Shown: positions 1-7,752, numbered from the stretch's first letter. The stretch: 26,201 bases of DNA from JAVBOW01 sp031550125 (GCA_031550125.1 JAVBOW010000012.1:1-26201); one strand, 5' to 3'. The notes: generated by a model not told the origin, from the sequence alone. Translations and numbers: made by a program.

Positions 1-126
1 AGCGCGCTGATGATGCCGCGCCACTTCCGCGACAACGGCTACACCACCCTGTGGGCGGGGTTTTGTATAAAACCCCACCCCCCGCGCCTGGTCAACGGCC
101 GTACATCAACGCTACCGTCCGTTTAA
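1..126 (+). pseudogene. Sulfatase-like fragment (3' remnant or gene cut by the window edge)
   Basis: The first frame is open from the window edge to a TAA at 124-126. Its first 20 residues include MPRHFRDNGYTTLWAG, which resembles the conserved stretch of sulfatases (iduronate-2-sulfatase and arylsulfatase types: leucine/methionine-P-x-x-F-x-x-N-G-Y-T-T followed by a small-G-K). The family normally continues with GK and a histidine-containing motif. Here the similarity stops exactly where a GGGGTTTT/AAAACCCC palindrome begins, and the remaining 21 codons look like non-coding sequence. Either this is a decayed sulfatase remnant or the resemblance is chance over a short stretch; everything upstream is outside the window. 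Confidence 0.3.
57..76. terminator. 8-bp inverted repeat with 4-nt loop
   Basis: GGGGTTTT (57-64) and AAAACCCC (69-76) are perfect inverted repeats separated by GTAT. It lies about 120 bp beyond the argB stop on the minus strand and at the break point of the sulfatase-like fragment. It could terminate the arginine operon or an upstream plus-strand transcript. There is no clean T tract outside the stem in either direction, so termination is only one reading; a recombination or breakpoint scar is another. Confidence 0.4.
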
Positions 127-195
127 CTATTCGTGTCCCAATTCTTCGGGCGTTATTTACATTCGAAGAACGAGAGATTTCGAGAAGATTCCAGA

Positions 196-969
196 TTACG
201 CCAACTCTATCGACGTACCGCCGTAGCCGGGTTCGGCGATGGCTCCGGCCGAACATATCACCACCCTCGATACGCCCTTTTCCAACGAGCGGAAGGCGTT
301 TTCGAGTTTCGGTAACATGCCTGCAGCCACTGCGCCGGAGGCTTTCATGGCGGCGAAAACCGCCGGGGTTATCCGCGCCACGACAGAATCTTCGTCCGTA
401 ACGTCGGAAAGCACGCCTTTTTTCTCGAAACAGTAAATCAGTTCAACCTCGTTTTCGGCGGCCATAGCCGCGGCCAGCGACGCAGCCACGGTGTCGGCGT
501 TGGTGTTGAGCAGCCCTCCTTCGCCGTCGTACGTTATAGGCGCTATCGCCAGGGTGTAGCCGTCCGACAGCATCTGCCGCGCGAGGGCCGTGTTTACCCT
601 CGCCGGATCGCCAACAAAGCCGTAATCAACCGGTTCGGGAGCGCGGCGGCGCGAGACGATAAACTCGCCGTCGACACCGGAGAGGCCTATTGCGGGGCAG
701 CCCGCAGCATTCAACTTGGCCGTTATGGTTTTGTTGATAACTCCGGCGTAAACCATCGTTACTATCCTGAGCGTTTCGGCGTCAGTAACGCGGCGTCCGT
801 CAATCATTTGCGCCTGGATTCCGAGCGATTGCCCTATGGCGGTGGCCACTTTACCGCCTCCGTGGACGAGTATCTTTTCGCCGGGTAATGTTGATAACTT
901 ACACAGAAAATCATCCAATGCGGCGGGGTTATCGACAATGTTTCCCCCTATTTTAACAATTTTCAACAT
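196..969 (-). CDS. argB: N-acetyl (or N-succinyl) glutamate kinase
   Basis: ArgB phosphorylates N-acylglutamate in the second step of arginine biosynthesis in the cytoplasm. The 257-residue protein has the usual length and landmarks of the amino-acid kinase fold: KIGGN at 6-10, HGGGK at 36-40, GLSGVDG near 95-101, and a C-terminal GMLPKL-x-NAF segment followed by a GGTSI motif, both typical of ArgB. It is the last gene of the arginine operon, 4 bp after argD. Bacteroides species are known to run this pathway with succinylated rather than acetylated intermediates, so the real substrate may be N-succinylglutamate; the sequence alone cannot decide. Family assignment is secure, acyl specificity is inference. 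Confidence 0.95.
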   Translation of the reverse strand: MLKIVKIGGNIVDNPAALDDFLCKLSTLPGEKILVHGGGKVATAIGQSLGIQAQMIDGRRVTDAETLRIVTMVYAGVINKTITAKLNAAGCPAIGLSGVDGEFIVSRRRAPEPVDYGFVGDPARVNTALARQMLSDGYTLAIAPITYDGEGGLLNTNADTVAASLAAAMAAENEVELIYCFEKKGVLSDVTDEDSVVARITPAVFAAMKASGAVAAGMLPKLENAFRSLEKGVSRVVICSAGAIAEPGYGGTSIELA

Positions 970-973
970 TTCG

Positions 974-2113
974 TCAACCTTGCGCTGTTAATAACTTTTC
1001 GAACGAGGAGAGGAATATGTCGGCGTGATGGCGCGTGATATTTAGTGCCGGAAGCAGGCGGACGACCGTCTTGCCCGACGCCCCCACGAATATCTTCTCG
1101 TCGTGCAGCAGTTTTTTGCGCAACGGGGCCGAATCGTCTTCGAGTTCTATGCCTATCATCAGGCCGCGCCCGCGTATGTCCTTTATGCCCGGCATGGATC
1201 TGAGCCTGCCCGTTATATAATCGCCCGTTTCGGCGGCGGCGGCCATAAGCCCTTCATTATCTATGGTGTCGGCCACGGCTATGGCTGCAGCGCAGGCCAG
1301 CTGGTTACCCCCGAAGGTGGTGCCGAGCATGCCGTGAACCGCTGTGAAGGCCGGCGAAACGGAGATGGCCCCTATGGGGAATCCGTTGCCGATGCCTTTG
1401 GCCATGGTGTAGATGTCGGCGTCCACTCCGGCCCAGTCGTGCGAGTAGTAGCGGCCCGTACGTCCGCAACCGCATTGCACCGCATCGGCTATGTAAACCG
1501 CCCCATGCTTGTCGCACAGGCGTCGTATGGCCTGCAGAAATTCCGCCGAGGCCACGCGTATGCCGCCCACGCCCTGTATGCCCTCCACGATAACCGACGA
1601 TATCTGGCCTCCTTGCGCTGCGAAAAGCTTCTCCAGTGCCTCCACGTCGTTGAAAGGCAGGAATATGACGTTGTCCGTCCGGTTAACCGGGGCAACTATC
1701 GAGGGGTTGTCGGTAACGGCCACGGCCAGAGATGTGCGTCCGTGGAACGATCCGCCGAAAGCCACCACTTTGCTGCGTCCGTTATGGAACGAGGCCAGTT
1801 TGAGCGCGTTCTCGTTGGCTTCGGCCCCCGAGTTTACCAGAAAGAGCCGGTAATCCTCCTTGCCCGACAGGCGGCCCAGCTTTTCGGCCAGCGCGCGCTG
1901 CTGCTCTATTATCACCGAGTTGGAATAGAATCCTATCCTGTTGAGCTGTTCCGTTACCGCGCCGACATAGGCGGGGTGGGTGTGGCCTATGGATATTACG
2001 GCGTGTCCTCCGTACATGTCGAGGTACCGCACCCCCTTGTCGTCCCATACCCACGACCCTTCGGCCCTCACTATGGAGACGTCGTTGAGCGGATATACAT
2101 CGAAAAGTTTCAT
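974..2113 (-). CDS. argD: Acetylornithine/succinylornithine aminotransferase (class III, PLP)
   Basis: ArgD transfers the amino group of glutamate to N-acylglutamate semialdehyde, giving N-acylornithine. The 379-residue protein has the class III pattern: NSGAEAN at 94-100 (phosphate binding), GSFHGRT at 121-127, and the PLP Schiff-base lysine K239 in YTMAKGIGNGFPIGA. The aspartate that contacts the pyridine nitrogen is D210. The usual DE-V-Q motif reads DAVQ here, so the glutamate after the aspartate is alanine, which is a small oddity. It sits between argC (22-bp gap) and argB (4-bp gap) in one minus-strand operon. Assignment to ArgD rather than another class III aminotransferase rests on this context and on overall similarity. 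Confidence 0.93.
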   Translation of the reverse strand: MKLFDVYPLNDVSIVRAEGSWVWDDKGVRYLDMYGGHAVISIGHTHPAYVGAVTEQLNRIGFYSNSVIIEQQRALAEKLGRLSGKEDYRLFLVNSGAEANENALKLASFHNGRSKVVAFGGSFHGRTSLAVAVTDNPSIVAPVNRTDNVIFLPFNDVEALEKLFAAQGGQISSVIVEGIQGVGGIRVASAEFLQAIRRLCDKHGAVYIADAVQCGCGRTGRYYSHDWAGVDADIYTMAKGIGNGFPIGAISVSPAFTAVHGMLGTTFGGNQLACAAAIAVADTIDNEGLMAAAAETGDYITGRLRSMPGIKDIRGRGLMIGIELEDDSAPLRKKLLHDEKIFVGASGKTVVRLLPALNITRHHADIFLSSFEKLLTAQG

Positions 2114-2135
2114 CGTAAATATCTTAGACTGTTTC

Positions 2136-3125
2136 TTAGAATGCCGAGGCTTTGAGTCTCAGGCCCGCCATGGGGTCGAGGCCCAACATAAGGTTCATAT
2201 TGTGGACGGCCTGCCCGCTGGCGCCTTTAAGCAGATTATCTATAATACTTGTGATTAGTATCTTGCCTCCGTGTTTCTGTATGGACAGCAAACATTTATT
2301 GGTGTTGACCACCTGCTTGAGGTCCACCGTCCGCCGGCTGACACGGGTAAACGGAGTGCCGTCGTAATAATCCTCGTAAAGTTTGCGTGCCGCCGCCTCG
2401 TCCAGGTCGCAATCGGTGTATATCGAGGCGATTATGCCGCGGGTAAAATCGCCCCGCCAGGGGATGAAATGAATATCCGACCCCAGCGAAGGCTGTAAAC
2501 CACGAAGGCTCTCGCCTATCTCGCCCAGGTGCTGGTGGTCGAACTCCTTGTAGGTGGACATGTTGTTGGCCCTCCATGTGAAATGTGAGGTTGCGGCCAG
2601 TTTCTGCCCAGCCCCGGTAGATCCTGTAACGGCCGAGACATGTACGTCGCTCTCTATAAGCCCCGCTGCGGCCAGCGGAAGCAAACCCAGCTGCAAGCAT
2701 GTGGCGAAGCAGCCCGGATTGGCGACGCTGCCGGCAGAGGCTATGCGTGCTCCGTTAAGCTCCGGAAGCCCGTAGACGAACTCGCGTCCGTCGATACGCG
2801 CGCCTGCCGCCAGACGGAAATCCTGACTCAGGTCGATAATCCTGACGTTTGCCGGAATGGCGTTGCGCTCCATGAACTTGCGCGAATCGCCGTGGCCCAT
2901 GCAAAGGAAAAGCACATCGAGGTCCGTACGCAGCGTATCGGTAAAACGCATGGACGTATCTCCCTCCAGATCGGTATGCACGTCGCTAAGGCGGTTACCC
3001 GCGTTGCTGCCGCTGTGGACCATGGCCAGCTCCACGTCGGGATGGTTCAAGAGCAGCCTGACGGTCTCGCCGCCCGTATAGCCGGCCCCGCCTACGATCC
3101 CTGCTGTGAAACGTCTATTTTTCAT
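2136..3125 (-). CDS. argC: N-acetyl-gamma-glutamyl-phosphate reductase
   Basis: ArgC reduces N-acylglutamyl phosphate to the semialdehyde with NADPH. The 329-residue protein starts with the dinucleotide-binding segment GIVGGAGYTGGE (9-20). The catalytic cysteine is C139 in NPGCFAT, and the second conserved histidine is in the HQH motif at 197-199. The start codon at 3125 overlaps the end of argG by 11 bp, which suggests translational coupling, and argD follows after 22 bp. Length and motifs are normal for the family. The substrate may be the N-succinyl form, as is known in Bacteroides. Confidence 0.95.
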   Translation of the reverse strand: MKNRRFTAGIVGGAGYTGGETVRLLLNHPDVELAMVHSGSNAGNRLSDVHTDLEGDTSMRFTDTLRTDLDVLFLCMGHGDSRKFMERNAIPANVRIIDLSQDFRLAAGARIDGREFVYGLPELNGARIASAGSVANPGCFATCLQLGLLPLAAAGLIESDVHVSAVTGSTGAGQKLAATSHFTWRANNMSTYKEFDHQHLGEIGESLRGLQPSLGSDIHFIPWRGDFTRGIIASIYTDCDLDEAAARKLYEDYYDGTPFTRVSRRTVDLKQVVNTNKCLLSIQKHGGKILITSIIDNLLKGASGQAVHNMNLMLGLDPMAGLRLKASAF

Positions 3126-4308
3126 CGCCGTTTATCTTGTAGTAAATCTTATTCTGATTGCCGAATATCCGGCCGAAACCCTGCACGTCGGCGGCCGTCC
3201 AGTCGCTCATCGTTTCGCCGTAAGCGCCGAATTTATTGCTCATAAGGTCGTGCGGGCTGGATATGCCCGCCACAGTGAAACGGTAGGGATGAAGGTCGAC
3301 GTAAACGTCGCCCGTAACCGTGCGCTGGCTCTTTTCCAGCATCGCCTCCATGTCGCGCATAACGGGGTCGTAATACTGGCCCTTATGCAGGTGGTTGCCG
3401 TAGAAGGCCGATATCTGGTCTTTCCAGAACAGCTGCCACTCCGTAAGGGTGTGCTTTTCGAGCATGTGGTGGGCCTTGATGATGATCATGGGGGCGGCGG
3501 CCTCGAAACCTACGCGGCCCTTGATGCCTATGATGGTGTCGCCCACATGCATGTCGCGTCCTATGGCGTAGGGCGAAGCTATGTTTTGCAGCGCCTTTAT
3601 GGCGGCTATACGGTCGTCGTAAGAGACGCCGTCCACCCCGGCCAGCTCGCCTTTGGCGAACGTGAGCGTAACGCGGCGCGTCCCGGTCTCGGTGAGTTGC
3701 GACGGGTAGGCCTCTTCGGGCAGGGTCTTGTCGGAGGTCAGCGTCTCCCTGCCGCCCACCGACGTACCCCATATGCCTTGGTTGATGGAGTATTCCGCCT
3801 TTTTAAAGTCGAAATCGACGTTGTGGCCGCGCAAATAGGCTATCTCCTCCTCGCGGGAGAGCCTCTTTTCCCGTATAAGCGCCAAAACCTCTATCTCGGG
3901 GGCTATTATATTGAATATCATGTCGAACCTCACCTGGTCGTTGCCCGCTCCCGTACTGCCGTGGCAGAGATAGTCGGCGCCCAGCTGCTGCGCGTAACGG
4001 GCTATGGCCGTTGCTTGCGATATGCGCTCCGAACTTACCGAAATGGGATAGGTTGCGTTCTTAAGCACATTGCCGAATACCATATATTTGATCGCGCGCT
4101 GATAATAATCCTGCGTAACGTCCAGCGCCACATAGCTTTTTACGCCAAGCGCCCAAGCCCTTTCCTCTATGCGTCTCAGCTCCTCGGCCGAGAATCCGCC
4201 GGTGTTGGCCAGTGCGGCGTGGACTTCGAGTCCCATCTCTTTCGACAGGTAGATGGCGCAGTAGGAGGTATCCAAACCCCCGCTGAAAGCTAAAACTACT
4301 TTTTTCAT
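3115..4308 (-). CDS. argG: Argininosuccinate synthase
   Basis: ArgG condenses citrulline and aspartate with ATP to argininosuccinate. The 397-residue protein has the N-type ATP-pyrophosphatase loop SGGLDTS at residues 9-15 right after the first strand. Conserved stretches further in (CHGSTGAGNDQVRFD, near 115-130) match the citrulline/aspartate-binding region. It is the second gene of the operon, 36 bp after the GNAT gene, and overlaps argC by 11 bp. argH is not next to it, so argininosuccinate lyase must be encoded outside this window. Confident call. Confidence 0.96.
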   Translation of the reverse strand: MKKVVLAFSGGLDTSYCAIYLSKEMGLEVHAALANTGGFSAEELRRIEERAWALGVKSYVALDVTQDYYQRAIKYMVFGNVLKNATYPISVSSERISQATAIARYAQQLGADYLCHGSTGAGNDQVRFDMIFNIIAPEIEVLALIREKRLSREEEIAYLRGHNVDFDFKKAEYSINQGIWGTSVGGRETLTSDKTLPEEAYPSQLTETGTRRVTLTFAKGELAGVDGVSYDDRIAAIKALQNIASPYAIGRDMHVGDTIIGIKGRVGFEAAAPMIIIKAHHMLEKHTLTEWQLFWKDQISAFYGNHLHKGQYYDPVMRDMEAMLEKSQRTVTGDVYVDLHPYRFTVAGISSPHDLMSNKFGAYGETMSDWTAADVQGFGRIFGNQNKIYYKINGDEK

Positions 4309-4344
4309 TTTATTTCGTTTGCGGCCCTGGCGCGGGCCGGTGGT

Positions 4345-4926
4345 TTATAAATTCTCTATGTCGGGACGCGGTACGCGCGGCGTATCCGCCTCGGGATCGA
4401 AGAGCATGGCCGTACAGAGACAGTTCTTGCGCTCTTTGCTCATTAGTATCTGATAGTTGACGCAGCTTTCGCACCCTTTCCAGAACGCCTCGTCTGTCGT
4501 AAGTTCCGAGTATGTGACCGGACGGTAGCCAAGTTCCGAGTTTATCTTCATCACGGCCAGGCCGGTCGTCAATCCGAAGAGTTTCGCCCCGTCGAACCTT
4601 TTGAGCGACAAATAGAAAGTGGCCGTTTTGATGGCCTTGGCAAGCCCTATGCGGCGAAATTCGGGATTGATTATAAGTCCCGAGTTGGCCACGTAGTTAC
4701 CGTGTCCCCACGACTCGATGTAGCTGAATCCGGCCCAGCGCCCGTCGCAGTGAAAGGCTATCACGGCCTTGCCTTCGTGCATTTTCGACGCTACGTACTC
4801 CGGCGATCGTCGGGCTATACCTGTGCCGCGGGCCTTGGCGGACTCGGCCATTTCGTCGCAGATGGTCTGCGCAAACGGGGTATGCTCGTCGGTGGCCACG
4901 GAGACCACAAAATCGTCGATAGTCAT
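4345..4926 (-). CDS. GNAT acyltransferase, probable N-acylglutamate synthase of the arginine operon
   Basis: The protein has a single GNAT domain with the acyl-CoA loop NPEF-RRIGLAKAI at about 87-99 and a GLTTGLAVMKINSELGY segment typical of this Bacteroidetes group. As the first gene of the arginine operon it is well placed to make N-acetyl- or N-succinylglutamate, replacing classical ArgA/ArgJ. I recall a B. theta homologue in the same position proposed for this step, but cannot check it here. I chose the ATG at 4926 (193 residues, MTIDDFVV) because upstream codons to 5007 look non-conserved and run into the promoter. The C-terminal third has four cysteines, C142, C145, C159 and C161 (CxxC and CxC), which may bind metal. 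The exact acyl donor is inference. Confidence 0.75.
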   Translation of the reverse strand: MTIDDFVVSVATDEHTPFAQTICDEMAESAKARGTGIARRSPEYVASKMHEGKAVIAFHCDGRWAGFSYIESWGHGNYVANSGLIINPEFRRIGLAKAIKTATFYLSLKRFDGAKLFGLTTGLAVMKINSELGYRPVTYSELTTDEAFWKGCESCVNYQILMSKERKNCLCTAMLFDPEADTPRVPRPDIENL

Positions 4927-5004
4927 TTTGCTCGTAACGTGCTTTAAGTCAATAGTTGATATTTCAGGGCCGCCGTGATTTGCGTACTGGCGTCCATGAG
5001 CAGG

Positions 5005-5012
5005 CAAAAGTA
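5005..5012 (-). promoter_or_regulatory. Bacteroidetes -7 element upstream of the arginine operon
   Basis: The minus strand reads TACTTTTG, a full match to TAnnTTTG. Transcription would start near 4997, giving a leader of about 70 nt to the GNAT start at 4926. No TTTG -33 element lies at the ideal distance (the closest is TTCG, 23 bp away), so the promoter is weak by consensus or needs an activator. No clear ARG box was recognised. Confidence 0.45.
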
Positions 5013-5066
5013 TAAAAAAATAGGTTTAATCGGCCCGAAAAAAGTTAATTTTTCAGCCGATATGAT

Positions 5067-5894
5067 TTATAAAGGCGATTTGTGTTCAAATTCACACATC
5101 GCCGCCGCCACTTTTTCCGCCGTGACGCACGGCAGCAGTTTGCCGTCGCACGATTTGAGGCTCACCACGCCCTGCGGCGTAACGGCGAATATCTCGTCGG
5201 CCGTAGCCGCCTCATGCTCCTCCACCCGCCTTATTGCTACATTTTTGCCTATGGCTTCCAGCGCGGCCCGGCCGAGCATGGCCGGCACGCTCTTTTGTGC
5301 GCCCGACTGCGGCGAGGGGGTCGCGGTTTCGCGGCCGCGTACGAAAAAGAGAGGATATTCGCCCACGCCCCATTCCGAGGCCGCGCCATACGGCTTCTCG
5401 CACCTCACCTGCCATGCCAGTCCGGTCAGGGCGCCTGTAGTCGAATGTATGGCGGCGTCGCAGCCCTCCCGCACGGCATGCCGCAGGGCGTAGGCCGAAC
5501 AGATGGCGGATGTGGTGCATGGAACGTTCTCGAGGAAAGACGTATACGGCATTACCGCAGCCTTAGGGCGCTTATGCCACAACGTATAGCCGTTGTACAG
5601 CAGTTGCCCGCCTATGTCCGCCGAACAGAATGCCGAATAACCGTCCGTCGCGCCTTCGTCCGGCTCTAAGCTGTATTCGACGATGGCCAGCAACCTGGCT
5701 CCGGCGGGATATCCGGATTCTGCGGCCGCCGTTGCGATCTCCTTGCTTATTATGCGGGCGTCGCAGCCCGGATCTATGCCGTACATGGAGAAAAACGCCT
5801 CCCGGGCGATATCGATATGCGCCTCGAGGTGCAACGGCCTCCCTCCGGCCACGGTGACGGCCTGCAAGACGGAATTACCCTGGAACGCTTTCAT
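5067..5894 (-). CDS. Class IV aminotransferase-like protein lacking the catalytic lysine and glutamate
   Basis: The fold type IV signature is visible along the 275 residues: an N-terminal R-P-L-H-L-E-A-H segment, EYPLFFVRG (about 179-187) followed by TPSPQSG, and near the C-terminus ADEIFAVTPQGVVSLKSCDGK (232-252), as in branched-chain aminotransferase/PabC enzymes. The segment where the PLP lysine (K-x-x-N-Y-L) should lie reads PYTSFLENV (116-124), and there is no lysine between 112 and 166. The glutamate expected in the G-x-x-x-E motif is glycine (G158). This looks like a pseudoenzyme or an enzyme with altered chemistry. It follows the rhomboid gene by 9 bp, so it is probably the last gene of the holA unit. 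Function unknown; not called pabC for these reasons. Confidence 0.7.
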   Translation of the reverse strand: MKAFQGNSVLQAVTVAGGRPLHLEAHIDIAREAFFSMYGIDPGCDARIISKEIATAAAESGYPAGARLLAIVEYSLEPDEGATDGYSAFCSADIGGQLLYNGYTLWHKRPKAAVMPYTSFLENVPCTTSAICSAYALRHAVREGCDAAIHSTTGALTGLAWQVRCEKPYGAASEWGVGEYPLFFVRGRETATPSPQSGAQKSVPAMLGRAALEAIGKNVAIRRVEEHEAATADEIFAVTPQGVVSLKSCDGKLLPCVTAEKVAAAMCEFEHKSPL

Positions 5895-5903
5895 GGCCCG
5901 GCG

Positions 5904-6512
5904 TTAAAAACCGTTCAGGAAAGTGCGGATGAGCGACGGCTCCATAAACAGAGGGAAGGCGAATCCGTACGCGGCTCCGGTTATGTGCGCCCAGTGGTTT
6001 ATGTTGTCCTGCCTGCGCCTGGCCAGGTAACTTTCGTACAATATGTACAGCACGCCGAATATGATCCCGGGGATGGGTATTGCGCCGAAAAAGTATACGT
6101 TCTGCATGGGGGCGAAGAAGATAGAGGTGAAGACGACGGCCGAAACCGCCCCCGAAGCGCCAACCGAAACGTAGTAGGGATCGCCTCTGCGGCGCAAAAG
6201 GTCGTAGAGGGCGGGGACTGCTATTCCGCCCGAATAGAGCAGCAGGAAAGCCCCCGTGCCGCTCCATACCGTCCCGGCCTGCTGCTGCAGGGCGAATGTC
6301 TGTTCGACGAATGTTCCGAACGACCAGAAAACGAGCATATTGACAAGGAGATGCGTCCAGTCGCCGTGAACGAAGCCATGGGTTATCATCCTGTACCATT
6401 GCCTGCGCCGCCAAACCTGGTATGGCGACATGGCCAGGCGGTCGAAAAGCCCGGGAATATAAAAGCACAGCGCCGAGACGGCAACCGTAAGGAATATAAT
6501 TATGTACGTCAT
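5904..6512 (-). CDS. Rhomboid family intramembrane serine protease
   Basis: Rhomboids cleave transmembrane substrates within the inner membrane using a Ser-His dyad. The 202-residue protein shows HGFVHGDWTHLLVNM at 45-59 (the H-x-x-x-H-x-x-x-x-H-x-x-x-N motif on the second helix), the nucleophile S120 in VGASGAVSA, and the catalytic H176 in NHWAHITGAAYG. About six hydrophobic helices are present and no extra soluble domain, which fits a minimal bacterial rhomboid. It lies 23 bp after a small ORF and 9 bp before the class IV-like gene on the same strand. The substrate is unknown. Confidence 0.93.
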   Translation of the reverse strand: MTYIIIFLTVAVSALCFYIPGLFDRLAMSPYQVWRRRQWYRMITHGFVHGDWTHLLVNMLVFWSFGTFVEQTFALQQQAGTVWSGTGAFLLLYSGGIAVPALYDLLRRRGDPYYVSVGASGAVSAVVFTSIFFAPMQNVYFFGAIPIPGIIFGVLYILYESYLARRRQDNINHWAHITGAAYGFAFPLFMEPSLIRTFLNGF

Positions 6513-6535
6513 GTGGATCTAAATATGGGATTGTA

Positions 6536-6649
6536 TTACATTTTTGTCCGCAAGAGTCCGTCGAGCATCTTGCGGCGGGCTTTGATAAAACTCTCGGAAT
6601 ATACGTTCTTTCCGTGCGACGTAATGGCTATATTCAGCTTTATTTCCAT
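6536..6649 (-). CDS. Small hypothetical protein (37 codons) between holA and the rhomboid gene
   Basis: An ATG at 6649 opens a 37-codon frame that ends at 6536-6538. It reads MEIKLNIAITSHGKNVYSES and then a basic stretch, FIKARRKMLDGLLRTKM. It starts 12 bp after the holA stop and ends 23 bp before the rhomboid start, so it fills the gap at the spacing expected of a co-transcribed gene. The product is predicted soluble, with a basic C-terminal helix. I recognise no family. It could be chance, as a 149-bp gap easily holds an ORF this short. Confidence 0.4.
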   Translation of the reverse strand: MEIKLNIAITSHGKNVYSESFIKARRKMLDGLLRTKM

Positions 6650-6661
6650 TGAAACCCGGTT

Positions 6662-7738
6662 TTATGGCAGGAGGAATATTTTGAGCAACAACTCGCGCAG
6701 CAACTCGCCGTCCGTGGCCCCGCCGGCGTTCATCCCTTTGCTTTTCATGTCGTATTCGCGTATCAGTCCGAGGACTCCGAAGGTTTTGCGGTTGGGGTAG
6801 CGCGCGGCGGCCTGGCGGTATTCGGCCAGGAAGAACGGCGAGCCTATCTTCAGCATGCGGCACAGCTCCATGTCGGCGGGCATGGCCGTGCGGCGCGTGC
6901 GCGACAGCCACGACTGGTAGTTGAGGATGAATATGCGTTGGAAATGCGAGAAAAGCGTCGATAAGGTCACCACCAACGGATATTCCTTGGGGTTGCGGGC
7001 AAAGTGGTCGGCTATCATCAGCGCCCGTCCCGCGTTGCCGTCCGAGATGGCACGCGTCAGCTCGAACGTATTGAAATCCTTGCTTATGCCTATATTCTGC
7101 TCTATGTGGTCCGGCGTGATCTCCTTCGTGTCTTCCGGCAGCGAAGTCGTCAGCTTGTCCAGCTCGTTGGAAATTTTGGCTATGTCGGCGCCCAGATGGT
7201 CGGTTAACATGGTCAGGGCCTTCTGGTCGATGCGCTTTCCCCTCTCGGATATAAAGCCCGCCAGCCACGCCGACAGTTCGTTGTCGTAGGGCCTGGGGGA
7301 CTCGAACACCACTCCCCGCTCGGCTATGTGTTTGTAGAGTTGGCTGCGCTTGTCGAGGTTCTTTTCCTTATGGCACAGGACCAGCACGGTGGAGGGCGAC
7401 GGGTTTTGGGTGTACAGGCTTAGTTGCTCTATCTTTTTCAACTGCTGCGCCTCCCGCACGAAGACCACCTGGTAGGCCCCCATCATGGGCATCTGGCGAC
7501 ACAGGTTTATTATGGCTCCCGCCTCGCTGTCGCGCCCGTACACCACGGTCTGTCCGAAGGCCTTCTCCGCCTCCGTGAGAATGCTTTCGGAGAGGATGTC
7601 GGCCAGGCGGTCAATAAAATAGCCCTCTTCGCCCATCAGCAGATAGACGGGGGCCAGGCGCTTGGCGGCTATGTCGGCGCGAAGTTTGCCGAAGTGGGCC
7701 GAGCTGTCCCTGAAAGATATTTTCCCGCTTTTGGCCAT
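6662..7738 (-). CDS. holA: DNA polymerase III subunit delta
   Basis: HolA is the wrench subunit of the clamp loader that opens the beta clamp. The 358-residue protein has the delta-family layout: an N-terminal AAA-like domain opening with RLAPVYLLMGEEGYFIDRLAD, a middle domain with the LGADIAKISNELDKL motif typical of delta, and a C-terminal collar domain ending LLRELLLKIFLLP. The start is the ATG at 7738 (MAKSGK); a TTG three codons upstream is in frame but less likely. A consensus -7 box ends only 6 bp before this ATG, so the mRNA may be nearly leaderless. It is the first gene of a minus-strand unit with the small ORF, the rhomboid and the class IV-like gene. Confidence 0.93.
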   Translation of the reverse strand: MAKSGKISFRDSSAHFGKLRADIAAKRLAPVYLLMGEEGYFIDRLADILSESILTEAEKAFGQTVVYGRDSEAGAIINLCRQMPMMGAYQVVFVREAQQLKKIEQLSLYTQNPSPSTVLVLCHKEKNLDKRSQLYKHIAERGVVFESPRPYDNELSAWLAGFISERGKRIDQKALTMLTDHLGADIAKISNELDKLTTSLPEDTKEITPDHIEQNIGISKDFNTFELTRAISDGNAGRALMIADHFARNPKEYPLVVTLSTLFSHFQRIFILNYQSWLSRTRRTAMPADMELCRMLKIGSPFFLAEYRQAAARYPNRKTFGVLGLIREYDMKSKGMNAGGATDGELLRELLLKIFLLP

Positions 7739-7744
7739 ACCGGG

Positions 7745-7752
7745 CAAAGGTA
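7745..7752 (-). promoter_or_regulatory. -7 promoter element of holA
   Basis: The minus strand reads TACCTTTG (TAnnTTTG), ending 6 bp before the holA ATG at 7738. A start site the usual 5-8 nt downstream would fall at or next to the ATG, implying a leaderless or near-leaderless message. No good TTTG lies 19 bp upstream. It diverges from the YtxH promoter about 65 bp away. Confidence 0.45.

Noticed and set aside
3106..4293. 395-codon plus-strand frame opposite argG, and a similar 350-codon frame at 1103-2155 opposite argD
   Set aside because: Both lie antisense to well-recognised enzymes and show no family similarity; they are a by-product of GC-rich codon use.
4927..5007. N-terminal extension of the GNAT protein to 5007
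   Set aside because: The extra 27 codons would start upstream of most of the leader and look non-conserved; the ATG at 4926 gives the family-like N-terminus and leaves room for a leader after the -7 box.
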